This document shows, piece by piece, positions 26,648-37,100 of a DNA stretch of 64,000 bases. The stretch comes from Streptomyces actuosus (lineage in GTDB: Bacteria > Actinomycetota > Actinomycetes > Streptomycetales > Streptomycetaceae), in assembly GCF_016921115.1 (NCBI RefSeq), contig NZ_JAFFZS010000022.1, positions 1 through 64,000 on the forward strand. Reading direction: 5' to 3'. Within the stretch, counting starts at the first letter, position 1. Every line of letters begins with the position of its first letter. The position numbers and the translations under genes were made by a program. The notes under the pieces are model-generated. The model saw only the letters and a list, made by a program, of their open reading frames with translations, was not told where the DNA came from and did no database searches.

Positions 26648-26679
26648 GACCGCCGTTCGACAATGCCGACCGCTGTTCG
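26648..26679. promoter_or_regulatory. Tandem direct repeat upstream of the IclR-glycerol kinase operon
   Basis: GACCGCYGTTCG occurs at 26648-26659 and again at 26668-26679, exactly 20 bp apart (two helical turns), between the divergent IclR and RsbW-like genes. Spacing and position fit a site for a dimeric regulator, most simply autoregulation by the IclR protein. Confidence 0.45.
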
Positions 26680-26759
26680 TTGACTGGTACCGACGTGCTC
26701 CGTAGCGTGCATCACGCCCGGCCTTCCGCTGGCCGGCGGCGCGACCCGGAGGAGGGCAC

Positions 26760-27236
26760 ATGACAGTGACGCAGGTCGGCACTGTGCTTCCCGACGAGGA
26801 AGCGGCTCCTCGCGAGGAAGTGGCGCTTTGCGGGGAAGCCGAAGAGGAGGCCGAGCACGTCTTTCCGCTGCCGCACGCCCCCGTGGCCGTCCCGGCCGTC
26901 CGCCGACGCGTACGCGCGGCCCTCACCGGCTGGCACCTCTGCGCGGACGTCGTCGACGACGTGCTCCTGCTGGCCTCGGAACTGCTCACCAACGCGGTCG
27001 TCCACGCGCTGCCCCCGGCCACGCTCCGGCTGTCGCGGCTCCTGGGGCACGCACGCGGCACCGTACTTCGTGTCGAGGTGACCGACATGGGACCCGCGCC
27101 TGCGGCCGGACAGCCGGAGCCCGCCCCGGACGAGCACGGCCGGGGCATCGACATCGTCATGGCCCTGTCGGACCGGTGCGGCGTCCGGGAGCACTTCGGT
27201 GGGACCAGCCGGTGGGCGGAAGTGGTCGTGAGCTGA
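26760..27236 (+). CDS. RsbW-like ATP-binding (anti-sigma kinase family) protein
   Basis: This is a 158-residue soluble protein of the HATPase_c_2 family. It has the N-box LLASELLTNAVVHA, a short central part with VEVTDMGPAP, and a glycine-containing ATP-lid HGRGIDIVMALSDRCGV, then SRWAEVVV. Streptomyces encodes dozens of such stand-alone kinases, which bind sigma factors or phosphorylate anti-anti-sigma partners; none of those partners is next door. ATG 26760 follows a strong GGAGGAGGG Shine-Dalgarno. It is monocistronic, divergent from the IclR gene. The partner and signal are unknown. Confidence 0.88.
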   Translation: MTVTQVGTVLPDEEAAPREEVALCGEAEEEAEHVFPLPHAPVAVPAVRRRVRAALTGWHLCADVVDDVLLLASELLTNAVVHALPPATLRLSRLLGHARGTVLRVEVTDMGPAPAAGQPEPAPDEHGRGIDIVMALSDRCGVREHFGGTSRWAEVVVS

Positions 27237-27465
27237 CCGCCGGGGAGTCCGCGCCGGCGCTTGGCCCACCGGACCGCACCGGCCCGCCTTCGCCGTGCCG
27301 CGCGATGTGCCCCGGCGGGATGTGGGCGGGGGAGTGCGGCCGGGGCTCGACCCGGTTCGATGCTGGGGCCGCAGACGCGCCCCCGAGGCCGACGGAGGCG
27401 AGGAGAGGCTCGCCGACCTGCCCGGCCACCGCGCGCGATCCCCCGCGTCGCCGGGCAGGCCACTG

Positions 27466-28107
27466 TCAGCTGACGGCCGTGGAGCTGAGCGCGGGGTTGG
27501 GCGAGGAGAAGCACGACGTGGGTACGTCCGCGGTGAAGAAGAGGATGGGTACGCGGGCGGTGAACGTGAGACCGGGGCTGCTGTAGGAGGTGCCCGCGAT
27601 CCGGGTGGTGACCGTGCCGCCAGGGGCGCCGGCGACAAGGTCCAGCGTCAGGGTGGGGAGCGTGAAGGTGCTGCCGCCGTTGATCGGGCCGGGGACGGTC
27701 ATGACGATCTCGTCCCCGCTGACGGCGACGCTGGGGGTCCCCGAACCGATCCCGGAACCTCCGGACAGGCTCTCGGCGGTCAGGGTCGCGTCGGTCGGCA
27801 TGACGGCCCTGAGCTTGATGTCCTTGATCGACTTGACCGTGTAGCCGTTCACCGAGCCGGGCACGGTCAGCGGAGCGGGGGCCAGAGCCACGCTGAATGC
27901 GCCTCCGGAGGGCACGCTGTCGGGGGCCGTGGCCTCGACCCCGGCGTCGAGGTCGAAGGTCTGCGCCGAGACGACCGGCGGCTTCGCCTGGCAGTCGAAG
28001 GTGAGGGGTGTCTCTGCCGCGGCCGAGGGTGCAGCGGCCAGTCCGACGAGCGCCAGGCAACCGGCGGCCGCCACGGGAAGGCGTGTCAGCGCTGATGCGG
28101 GTCTCAT
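27466..28107 (-). CDS. Secreted beta-rich protein of unknown function
   Basis: This exported protein of 213 residues has a signal peptide of about 1-30 (LTRLPVAAAGCLALVGLAAA, then PSAAAE) and a mature domain of alternating beta strands with few charges and two Cys (TFDCQAKPP near the N-terminus, PTSCFSSPNPA near the end), likely one disulfide. ATG 28107 is preferred over ATG 28113 because GAGGAGG ends directly against the latter and is 6 nt from the former. The repetitive Gly/Ser/Thr/Pro strands (TVPGPINGGSTFTLPTLTLD) suggest a surface or matrix protein. I do not recognise a characterised family. Confidence 0.75.
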   Translation of the reverse strand: MRPASALTRLPVAAAGCLALVGLAAAPSAAAETPLTFDCQAKPPVVSAQTFDLDAGVEATAPDSVPSGGAFSVALAPAPLTVPGSVNGYTVKSIKDIKLRAVMPTDATLTAESLSGGSGIGSGTPSVAVSGDEIVMTVPGPINGGSTFTLPTLTLDLVAGAPGGTVTTRIAGTSYSSPGLTFTARVPILFFTADVPTSCFSSPNPALSSTAVS

Positions 28108-28877
28108 GTACATCCTCCTCGCAGGTGTGCGGAGCGGTGCGGAGTCGGTCGTGGAACGCGCCCGTCTGTCCGGCGGCGCGGTTCCGGGTCGCGCAGCACA
28201 CGGGGTGCACGGCGTGTGCTGCGGAAGTCTGTTGCGGCCGGGCGGTGAAGATCGGCCCGGGTCCGGGAGCGTGCGTTCTTTTACGTGTGCATGTCAGCAC
28301 CGTCGAGCCGTGATGTAAAGGGAGGTACCACGATTGCCGGCCAACACCCCGTGTCGCCGCAAGGAGCCTCGTTCGTGTGCCGCTCACTTCCGGCCGAACG
28401 GGCGGTGATCCGGCCGGGGAGGGAAGGGCCGGCCCGACAGCACCGGTGAGGAGGCCCAGGCGCAGGTCGTCCGTCGCACCTCCGGACCTGCCTGCTGACG
28501 CGCCCCTCCGGTCTCCGGCCGTGCCGGAGGCGCAGCACCCGCGGTTCCGAGCCGGGCGCACCGGCGGATTCCTGCCTCCGCGGACGTGTCCAGCGGTCGG
28601 CAGCACCCGATTCCGTACCTGGTCCGACCCAGGGTCTTGGACGAACATGCGAATCGGCGCGGAATCCGGGGCGACATTTTGTGCATGTGTCCAATGTTCG
28701 TGGCGCAGCTCACGGGGGTTTTATTTCGGCCACACGACGAGATGCCGCTGCCGTCACCAGTGAGGCTTCGACGACGTGAACCGCCGACGGACAGCCCTGA
28801 GGTCGCCCGACAACACCGTCGGTTCAGGGATGGCCCGGCCCTTCTCGTTCACCTACCTCTTGAAAGGCAAGGCAGAG
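28108..28877. other. Divergent intergenic region before the NCS2 permease
   Basis: About 770 bases. Open frames exist but none is convincing; an upstream in-frame extension of the permease to 28776 is rejected because the Shine-Dalgarno decides for 28878. The stretch around 28660-28745 is less GC-rich than its surroundings and may contain the permease promoter. Confidence 0.4.
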
Positions 28878-30308
28878 ATGGCACGTGTCGCCGCCCTACT
28901 CTCCGGTCGCGGAGAACGGAGCACCCACCCGGTCGACGAGGTCCTTCCGGCCTCCAGGCTCGCGCTCTACGGATTCCAGCACGTGCTGGCCTTCTACGCC
29001 GGAGCGGTGATCGTACCGATCATCGTGGGCGGTGCGCTGAAGCTCAGCACGGAGCAACTGGTCTACCTGATCAACGCGGACCTGTTCACCTGCGGAATCG
29101 CGTCCATCATCCAGGCATGGGGGATCGGCCGGATCGGCGCACGGCTGCCCCTGATCCAGGGGGTGACCTTCACCGCCGTGTCGCCGATGATCGCGATCGG
29201 GCTCGGTGCCGGGGGCGGTACCGCAGCCCTGCTGGTGGTCTACGGAGCCGTCATCACAGCAGGTCTGGCGACCTTCGCCTTCGCCTGGCTGCCCGCCAAG
29301 GCGTTCGGGACGGTGATGCGGCTGTTCCCGCCCGTGGTGACGGGCACGGTCATCACGGTCCTCGGTATCGTGCTGGTCCCGGTGGGCCTGAACGACGCCG
29401 CCGGAGGGCTCGGCAGTCCGGATTTCGGTGACCCGAAGAACTTCGCCTACGCCGGTGGCACGATGCTCTTCATCCTCGTTCTGATGAGGGTCGGCAGGCA
29501 GTTCGTCTCCAGCATCGCGATCCTGCTCGGCCTGGTCGGCGGCACCGTCGCGGCCTACCTCCTCGGGGACGTGCACTTCGCGGACGTGGGCAGGGCGGAC
29601 TGGATCGGGGTCACGACGCCGTTCCACTTCGGTATGCCGAAGTTCCAGTGGTTCCCGATCCTCCTCATGCTCATCGTCATGCTGATCACGATGGTCGAGA
29701 CGACCGGCGACACCTACGCGGTCGGCGGCATCGTCGACAAGAAGGTCGACAGCGAAACCGTGGCGCGTGCCCTGCGCGCCGACGGCGCGGCCACAGCCCT
29801 GGGCGGCGTCCTCAACTCCTTCCCGTACGTGGCGTTCGCGGAGAACGTCGGGCTGGTTCGGATGACCAAGGTCAAGAGCCGGTTCGTGGTGGTCGCCGCC
29901 GGCGTTTTCATGATCGTCCTGGGGTTGCTGCCCAAGGCCGCAGCCGTCGTCGCCTCGATACCGAACGCAGTGCTCGGCGGAGCGGCGACCGTGATGTTCG
30001 CGATGGTCGCCCTGGCCGGCATCCAGACACTCGCCAAGGTCGACCTCAAAGAGGAGAAGAACGCGCTGGTCGTGGGCGTGTCCCTGGCCTTCGCACTCCT
30101 GCCGGCCACGGTCCCGGTGCTCTTCGAGAAGCATATGAACGCCGACCTCTCCTCCCTGCTGAACAGCGGTGTCACGCTCGGTGCGACGGCTGCCATCGTG
30201 CTGAACCTGATCTTCAACGGGCTGGCCAAGGCCGAGGAGCCCGTGGCAGTCACCCCGACCGATGCGGGTCAGGCAGCGACCGAAGCCGTCGCCGCGCCGA
30301 CCACCTGA
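28878..30308 (+). CDS. NCS2/NAT nucleobase-cation symporter (xanthine/uric acid type)
   Basis: This 476-residue inner-membrane transporter has about 12-14 helices. NAT-family signatures are present: LPLIQGVTFTAVSP in the early repeat, VETTGDTYAVGG in the substrate-binding helix, and AFAENVGLVRMTKVKSR, matching the NAT signature (Q/E/P)NxGxxxxT(R/K). These favour a purine (xanthine, uric acid) rather than uracil permease, though substrate cannot be fixed by eye. ATG 28878 is chosen since AAGG sits 5 nt upstream. The gene stands alone and is followed by a terminator. The C-terminal tail is short and Ala/Thr-rich. Confidence 0.92.
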   Translation: MARVAALLSGRGERSTHPVDEVLPASRLALYGFQHVLAFYAGAVIVPIIVGGALKLSTEQLVYLINADLFTCGIASIIQAWGIGRIGARLPLIQGVTFTAVSPMIAIGLGAGGGTAALLVVYGAVITAGLATFAFAWLPAKAFGTVMRLFPPVVTGTVITVLGIVLVPVGLNDAAGGLGSPDFGDPKNFAYAGGTMLFILVLMRVGRQFVSSIAILLGLVGGTVAAYLLGDVHFADVGRADWIGVTTPFHFGMPKFQWFPILLMLIVMLITMVETTGDTYAVGGIVDKKVDSETVARALRADGAATALGGVLNSFPYVAFAENVGLVRMTKVKSRFVVVAAGVFMIVLGLLPKAAAVVASIPNAVLGGAATVMFAMVALAGIQTLAKVDLKEEKNALVVGVSLAFALLPATVPVLFEKHMNADLSSLLNSGVTLGATAAIVLNLIFNGLAKAEEPVAVTPTDAGQAATEAVAAPTT

Positions 30309-30330
30309 CCCCGGTACCTCCCAAGGGGTG

Positions 30331-30358
30331 CCCCGGCCGGGCAGCAGCCCGGCCGGGG
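30331..30358 (+). terminator. Terminator of the NCS2 permease gene
   Basis: A perfect 12-bp GC-only stem (arms 30331-30342 and 30347-30358, 4-nt loop) starts 22 nt after the permease stop. Confidence 0.85.
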
Positions 30359-30656
30359 TCACTGGCGTCGGCGTGCGGCTCCCCCACCCGGCCAGGGTGG
30401 CCGACCTCGTGCCCCGCCTCCGGGGCACCACGGCCGTCTGCCCTGGCAGGGCCGTCGCAGAGAGCGGTGTCATGACGGTGATCACCGGCAGGTGACGCTC
30501 TCGTTCCGGCTCCCGTACGTCCCAGACCGTTTACAAGTTACCGATGAGTCGTCATATTGGCGCAGTCATACTGCAGTTCGTCGCCGCGACCGGCGACGGT
30601 ACGGCACTACATGCGCGCACGCACGCCCACCGTCCGTTTCGACGAAAGGGCCAGAT

Positions 30657-31577
30657 GTGTCCCGGCAACGCGCACGAAGCAGGCGAGCCATATGCGCCAT
30701 CGGTCTCGTGACGGCCGCCGCGGCGACGGCGACGGTACCCGCGGCGCACGCCGACTCGCCCCGAGCCGCGAGCGGCACGTTCAGCGTCCTGTCCTACAAC
30801 GTGGCCGGCCTCCCCGAACTGCTCTCCGGCAGCAGGCCCGCAATCAATACGAAGATCATCTCCAGGCGGATCAACGGCTACGACATCGTCAACGTCCAAG
30901 AAGACTTCGCCTACCACCGTGATCTCGCCAAGTTCGACGAGCACGCCTACCGGACGAAGCCGTCGGTACCGAACTGGGCGCCCGGAGTTCCCTTCTCCGA
31001 CGGCCTCAACACGCTGTCCGACTTCAAGCTCACGCACCTCCACCGGGTCGCGTGGAAGAACTGCACCGGCCCGAACTGTCTCACCCCCAAGGGCTTCACC
31101 TACGTCCGGTTGGAACTGCCCGGCGGCGCCTCGCTCGACCTCTACAACCTCCACATGAACGCCGGCTCCGGCACCGCCAGGGACCTGCGGGTCCGCCGGT
31201 CGGACACCCGGGAGCTGTCGACATACATCCAGAAGCACTCCGCCGGCCGCGCGATCATCGTGATGGGCGACACCAACAGCCGCTACACCCGCTCCGGCGA
31301 CATCATCCGCAAGCTCCGGGACGACAACGGACTGACCGACGCCTGGGTGCAACTGATCAACGGCGGACGGACCCCGGGCGTCGATGACGGCGCTGCCACC
31401 TGCAAGACCGCCAATCCGTGCGAGGTCGTCGACAAGATCTTCTATCGCAGCGGGGGTGGCCTCGAGCTCAACGCGACGTACTACAACAACGAACACGACA
31501 CCTTCCTCGCCCCGGACGGCAAGCCGCTGTCCGACCACAACCCACCGACCGTGCAGTTCTCCTACACCACCGCATAG
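30657..31577 (+). CDS. Secreted endonuclease/exonuclease/phosphatase-fold enzyme
   Basis: This exported enzyme has 306 residues. The N-terminus is a signal peptide (SRRAICAIGLVTAAAATATV, cleavage near AHADS). The EEP fold shows as LSYNVAGLPELL, VQEDFAYH (catalytic Glu), LYNLHMNAG, VMGDTNSRY (catalytic Asp/Asn) and the closing SDHNPPTVQFSY (Asp-His). Members of this fold include DNase I-like nucleases, sphingomyelinases and inositol phosphatases; here the substrate is unknown. GTG 30657 has GAAAGGG 6 nt upstream, so it is preferred over the longer in-frame extension to 30492. It is a monocistronic gene with its own terminator. Confidence 0.88.
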   Translation: MSRQRARSRRAICAIGLVTAAAATATVPAAHADSPRAASGTFSVLSYNVAGLPELLSGSRPAINTKIISRRINGYDIVNVQEDFAYHRDLAKFDEHAYRTKPSVPNWAPGVPFSDGLNTLSDFKLTHLHRVAWKNCTGPNCLTPKGFTYVRLELPGGASLDLYNLHMNAGSGTARDLRVRRSDTRELSTYIQKHSAGRAIIVMGDTNSRYTRSGDIIRKLRDDNGLTDAWVQLINGGRTPGVDDGAATCKTANPCEVVDKIFYRSGGGLELNATYYNNEHDTFLAPDGKPLSDHNPPTVQFSYTTA

Positions 31578-32354
31578 GGGCGGCGGGCGGGCCGGCCCGG
31601 TCTGGGACCGGGCCGGTTCGTCCATCTCGCGCCAGGATCCGGCCATTTCCCGTATCGGCGCGGTGTTCTTGTCGTGCAGCCACTCGGGTCGGGTGAGGGG
31701 CGGGCGAAGCGGTGCGGGGACGGCGTCGCAAGCCGGCTGCGGGCAGTTCACCACCACGCCATGAGCATGCTTCCGCCACGTCATGCCGTGGCCTGAACTC
31801 TCCTGTCACCAGCGGGAGTTGAGGATTCCAGCCGGTGAGATGCCTCACAGACATGGCCTCCGGCGGGCTTCTATGATCAAGAAATGAAAGCGCTCGGCTC
31901 CGGCAATGTCGCCGTCCAGCGCGGTACACGGCTCATCGCCGCTCCGCGCCGAACCCCCGTCAGACCTGACGCACCGTCGGCGGTCCGCGCTCACCCTCGA
32001 CACGCCTCGCGCCTCATCGCTGTCGCCGGGTGCGACGCGGAGGGGGCTTTCCCCGTCGCCCCCCGCAACACGCCTCCGGCCGCACCGGCGACGAGACGGA
32101 CCGGCAGCTCGGCACGCTGACCCGGTGGTTGAGCGTCCGTTCGCTCCGCTGCCCGGCGACCGAACCTGACAGGCCGACGCCCCCGACGCCGGAACACCCC
32201 TCCCGCACCCGCTCCGCCCACCTCTCCCTCATTCCGCACTCCCCTCATGCCGCCCGGCGCCACTTTCCGGTCCTCCTGCCGCCCGCCCTCTCCGTGCCGG
32301 GCGCGACGGGCATGCCCGGCCGGGCGACCCCCTTTCCACAAGCAAGGAACCCCG
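31578..32354. other. Region upstream of the biosynthetic operon
   Basis: About 780 bases. It starts with a terminator and otherwise has no supported gene. A TATGAT hexamer at 31872-31877 in a locally AT-richer patch could be a -10 element for the downstream operon, but no -35 matches it well. The operon's promoter should be somewhere here. Confidence 0.4.
31592..31616 (+). terminator. Terminator of the secreted EEP enzyme gene
   Basis: A 10-bp perfect stem (31592-31601 and 31607-31616, 5-nt loop) lies 15 nt after the stop codon. Confidence 0.8.
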
Positions 32355-34148
32355 TTGGCAACGACAACACGGAACGCGACCAGCGATCCGGACCGCGTCA
32401 GCTTCCTGGAGGAGCTGTACCAGGGCCGCTTCCGCTGGGACCTCGTCCGCGACTTCCCCGTGCAGGACCCGGTGGACGCCGCGACCGGCGACAAACTGAC
32501 CGAGGAGCTGACAACCCTCTTACGCGAGCGGGTCGACCCCGAAGACGTCGACGCACGAGCCGCGCTGCCCGACGGATTCCTCGACGAGCTCGGCCGGCGC
32601 GGCTACTTCGCGCTCCAGACGGACCCCGCCCTCGGCGGCCACGCCCTGTCGCACTACAACACCTTCCGCATGGTGTCGGCGGCCGCCGCGCACAGCACCC
32701 CGGTGGCCCTGTCCCTCGCCATCGAGAACGCGCTCGGTGCCGGGGCGTTCCTGGCCGTGGCGCCCGAAGGCCCGCTGCGTGACATGCTGAGCGACGTGGT
32801 GCGCCGTGGAGCCCGCTCCGCGAGCGCGGACAGCGAGCCCCAAGGAGCCGCCAACCAGCGCCGGTTCACCACCGCCACCCGTATCGAGGGCACCGACGAC
32901 TACCTGATCGACGGCAGCAAGGTCTTCGTCGGGCACGCGCCCGTCGCCGAGGTGGTCAGCGTCTCCGCCACCGTCCACGAGGACGGTGTCGACCGGGTGC
33001 GGATGTTCTTCGTGCGCACCGACAGTCCGGGAGTGACCAGCGGTGACTGGCACACCTACATGGGCATCAAGGGATTCCCCAACGGATGGCTGGAGTTCAG
33101 GAACGTACGGGTTCCCGGCGATCACATGCTCGTCGAGCGGGACATCGGCCACGTCGTCCGCACCACGCCCGCCACCGCCCGGCTCGTCGGCCGCGGCAGG
33201 ATCCACCTGATCGCGGCCCCGTCGCTGGCCGTCGCCCGGCTGTGTCTGGGCTGGATGCGCGACTTCGCCGCCCGACGCGTGATCGACGGCCGGCCCCTGG
33301 CGGAGTACGACGAGGTGCGGCGGCGCCTCGCCGAGAGCCTGGCCGACACCTTCGCCGTCGAGACCATGGCCCAGTGGTGCCTGCTTCCCGAGGACCAGGA
33401 CCGGGGCCTCAACCTCCGGTTCGAGCAGAACGCCGTCAAGAACGCCTCCTCGCTCCTGGCCTGGGAGGTCGCCGAGCGCGCCATGTCCCTGCTGGCGGGG
33501 GAGGGGTACGAGACCGCGTCCAGCAAGCGGCTGCGCGGGGCGCCCCCCGTCCCCGTGGAGCGCTTCCTGCGGGACCTGCGCAACCTGCGCATCTCCGGCG
33601 GCGTCGACTTCCAGATCGACAACTGGATCGGTCGGCTGGCGATCCTGTCGTACTACTACCCCGAGCCGGACCACGCGGCGGAGCTCCAACGCGAGGACGA
33701 GGTCCCCCTGGACACCACCGGCACGGTGCTCACCGACCGGAACCTCGGCCATCTGCGCTGGGCGGCCGAGCAGACCCGGGCCTTCGGGCGCACCTGCCTG
33801 GAGTTGGCCCGCAGCCACCCCGACCGGGAGGAGCTCGACGCCCGGGAGCGGACCCTCATCCAGCTCGCCGCGATCGCCCGGGAGATCCTCGGCGTGTCCC
33901 TCACCCTCGCCCGGGCCTCCGCCCTCGCGGCGGCCGGGGACGACAGCGCCCAAGCACTGGCCGACGTCTTCTGCACCGCCGCCCGGCAGCGGGTCACCGA
34001 TCTGCTCGACCGGCTCCAGAGCCCGCCCGGACCCGACATCGAGGCGGTCGCCTCCGCCTGGATGTCCGGCACCGCGTACGCGTTCCTCACCACCGACGGC
34101 ACCTCGGGCCCGCTCCGAGGTGGCAGCACCGAAGAGAGCACCGCATGA
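32355..34148 (+). CDS. Acyl-CoA-dehydrogenase-like flavoenzyme of the NRPS/PKS locus
   Basis: This 597-residue member of the acyl-CoA dehydrogenase superfamily is longer than the usual ~380. The N-terminal region has YFALQTDPALGGHALSHYNT, the central beta domain YLIDGSKVFVGHAPVAEVVS with MGIKGFPNGWLEFRNVRVPG, and the C-terminal helical domain runs from GRGRIHLIAAPSLAVARLCL through LLAGEGYETASSKRLRGAPP to RFLRDLRNLRISGGVDFQID. A C-terminal extension of about 120 helical residues follows. Such enzymes desaturate acyl chains on CoA or a carrier protein. The start is TTG 32355, with AAGGA well placed before it. Its stop overlaps the NRPS start (ATGA), so it is the first gene of the operon. The substrate is unknown. 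Confidence 0.85.
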   Translation: MATTTRNATSDPDRVSFLEELYQGRFRWDLVRDFPVQDPVDAATGDKLTEELTTLLRERVDPEDVDARAALPDGFLDELGRRGYFALQTDPALGGHALSHYNTFRMVSAAAAHSTPVALSLAIENALGAGAFLAVAPEGPLRDMLSDVVRRGARSASADSEPQGAANQRRFTTATRIEGTDDYLIDGSKVFVGHAPVAEVVSVSATVHEDGVDRVRMFFVRTDSPGVTSGDWHTYMGIKGFPNGWLEFRNVRVPGDHMLVERDIGHVVRTTPATARLVGRGRIHLIAAPSLAVARLCLGWMRDFAARRVIDGRPLAEYDEVRRRLAESLADTFAVETMAQWCLLPEDQDRGLNLRFEQNAVKNASSLLAWEVAERAMSLLAGEGYETASSKRLRGAPPVPVERFLRDLRNLRISGGVDFQIDNWIGRLAILSYYYPEPDHAAELQREDEVPLDTTGTVLTDRNLGHLRWAAEQTRAFGRTCLELARSHPDREELDARERTLIQLAAIAREILGVSLTLARASALAAAGDDSAQALADVFCTAARQRVTDLLDRLQSPPGPDIEAVASAWMSGTAYAFLTTDGTSGPLRGGSTEESTA

Positions 34149-37100
34149 GCACCCCCACGCACCACGCTCCGCTGACCGTCGGCCAGGAGGCCATGTGGGT
34201 CTCCTGGAGACTCGACCCCGAGCAGTGGACGCACATCATCCCCACCCCCTTCGAGGTGAGCGGCACACTCGACGTCGAGCGGCTGCGCCGTGCCGTCGCC
34301 GAGACCGGTGAGGCCTTCCCGCAGTTGCGTGCCCGCGTGCGCCCGGGAACGGACGGACCGGTCCTCGACTGGTCGGACGCCCCGGAGATCCCCGTCCGGT
34401 GCACGCGCACGGAGCAGGACCGCGACAGCGCGATCCGCGCCGCCTGGCAGACCCCCTTCGACCTGCGACGCGGCCCGCTCGCCCGCGTCGACCTCATCGA
34501 CGGCCCGGACTACACGGTCCTGCTGATCGCCGTGCACCACCTCGTCCACGACGGCGCCTCCGTGCTGACGCTGCTGGACGCGCTGCGCGCCGCCTACCGG
34601 GGCGAGGCTCTCCCGCGCGAGGACCATGGCCCCGCGCTCGCCGCCTTCGCCGCCCACACGCGCGACCTCGCCGACGGCCCCACAGGGGAGGAGCACCGGC
34701 TCCACTGGAAGGAAACCCTCAGCGACAGCGGTGACTTCTCCCTGCCTGCCGGGCAGGAGGAACCCCGCTACACCGTCGCCGGCGAGGTCCTGCCGGCGGA
34801 CCTCGCCGCCGCGCTGCGTGACCGCGCCGCCGCATCCGGAATGTCGTTCGTGACCGTGCTGTTGGGCGCCTGGTTCGCGCTGCTGCGGCGCCACAGCGGC
34901 TCGGACGACGTGCTGTCGTTCCTGCCGTACCACGGCCGCGCGCTGCCCGAAGTGCGCGACCGAGTCGGCTACTTCGTCAACGCGCTGCCGGTCCGCGTCC
35001 CGGTGCGCGCCGGCGACCGCTACTCCGATCTGCTCGCCAGGGTGCGCGGCCGGGTCAAGGAGACCCTCTCGTACGGCGACCTGCCGCTGCCCGCCATCAT
35101 GCGTACCGCCGGACTGACCGGCCCCGAGGCGCAGCGCCGCACCCATCAGGCGGTGTTCCAGTACTGGCACGCAGGGCTGCGCGATGACATCGATGTCCAC
35201 GACATACGGCTGAGCCACGGCGACGGCGAGGCACGGCTGAGCCTGCTGGACATGGAGAGCACCGCCGGTTTCCGCCTCGCCCTCATGGTGCGGGAGGACA
35301 GCTGCGGCACCCATCTGCTGTGGAAGGATCCGGCCGGCTCCCTCGGGACCACCCGGGTGCGCGCCATGGCCGACGACTACGTGTCCATCCTGCGTGCGAT
35401 CGCCGCCGACCTACACGCCCCCCTCGCCGAGGTGCTGGCCTCCACCACGCCCGCCCGGAGCGGCACGGACGCCGCCTCCGGCGAGGACGGGGCGTGCGGG
35501 GCCGAACCCGATGCGCGGGTGCGGGAGATGGCCGAGGTCTGGCGGTCGGTGCTCGGTTCGGGTCCGGTCGGCGACGGCGACTCGTTCTTCGAGCTGGGCG
35601 GGCACTCGCTGCTGGCGGGGACGCTGGTGGCGGCGGTCCGGGACCGGTTCCCGGGCGCCTCGTCAGGTATCCGCGCGCTGTTCGACCATCCCAGGCTCGC
35701 GGACTTCACCGCGCACGTCCTGGCCGCCGCCGGGACCACCGAGCCCGCCGCGACGCCCCCGCCCCCAGCCCCGGTGCGGCACACCGCCCCGGCCGAGGAC
35801 ACCTTCCCCGCCTCCAGCTTCCAGCGCCGGATCTGGCTCGCCCAGCGCGTCGCGGGCGACCCGGCGGCCTACAACGTGCCCCTTGCCTGGCGGGTCGAGG
35901 AGCCCCTCGACGCGGACGCGCTCACCCGAGCGCTGGCCGCGACGATCACCCGCCACGAGATCCTGCGCACCGCCTTCCACGAGGTGGACGGCGACCTGAC
36001 ACAGAGGGTGCGTGCCCCGTGGACGCCGCGCCTGGAGCGGGTCGACCTCAGCGGCCGCCCCGACCCCGACAAGGCCCTCGACGCCTGGATCCGCACCGCG
36101 GCGCACGAGCCGTTCGACCTCGCCACGGGCCGTCTGCTGACCGCCGCGCTCATCGAGCTCGGCGACGCCGGGCAGGTACTCTTCGTCTGCCTGCACCACC
36201 TGCTGTGGGACGGCGAGTGCGAGAACATCCTGCTCAAGGAACTCGACGCCCACTACACACAGTCCAGCGGCAGCACCGCGGCCGAGAGGCCGGCCGGACC
36301 GCACGCGGCGGCCCCCGCCGCCGAGGACACCCGCCCCGCCTCCGCGCACCAGGAACGCATGTGGTTCGTCGACCGGTTCGAGACGGGCTACCTGTACCCC
36401 GCCGCGCCGACGTACCACAACCTGCCCCTGTTCCTCCGGCTGGACGCCCTCCCCGTCCGGACTCGGCTGACCGAGTCCGTCGCCGCCGTGGTCGCCGCCC
36501 ACGAGGCCCTGCGAACCGAACTGCTCGAAGTGGACGGCCGGGTCGTCCAACACGTGCGGCGCGAGGCTGCCGTCGTCCCCGAGTGGCTGCCCGCCGCCCC
36601 GCGGCCGGACCGCACACAAGTCGTCCCGCACGCCCTCACCGCCTGGTCCCGTGAGCCGTTCGACCTGTGCGCCGGGCCGCTGCTGCGGGTCGCCGTCCAG
36701 CCCGACACGGACACCCCGGGCGGCTGGATCGCCCTCAGCGGACACCAGGCCGTCGTCGACCGCGCCTCCCTGCTCACCGTCGCCCAGCAGATCCTCGCGG
36801 GGGCGGAGGGCGAGGCACCCCGCCCGAGCAGTCACCCTCGCCGGCTCGGCGCCGACGACGAGGACACCCGGCGGGCCCACCTCGCCGCCCGCGCCGCCGT
36901 GCTCCGGCCACCGGCCGACCCGCTGCGGCTGCCCGAGCGCCGTACCCGTGATGCCGTGCACGTCTACGAGGAGCGGTCGGTCGCGTTCGCCCTCCCCGCC
37001 GGGCTCGGACTGCGTGCCGCCGCGGACCGGCTCGGCGCCGACGTGCCGGAGGTCGCCCTCGCCGCCTTCGCGGCACTGCTCCAGTGGTACTCCGGCCACG

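Noticed and set aside
26615..28648. Upstream extension of the IclR gene to about 930 codons
   Set aside because: It would run antisense through the RsbW-like gene and beyond; the IclR domain starts right after ATG 26614.
28776..28877. Longer N-terminus for the NCS2 permease
   Set aside because: ATG 28878 has AAGG at 5-nt spacing; the 34 extra residues have no counterpart in the family.
30492..30656. Longer N-terminus for the secreted EEP enzyme
   Set aside because: GTG 30657 has a good Shine-Dalgarno and begins a proper signal peptide; the upstream part is Arg-rich and would bury it.
33086..34144. N-terminal extension of the NRPS by about 350 codons
   Set aside because: This part overlaps the acyl-CoA dehydrogenase gene in another frame and is not protein-like; ATG 34145 overlaps that gene's stop and starts a canonical C domain.
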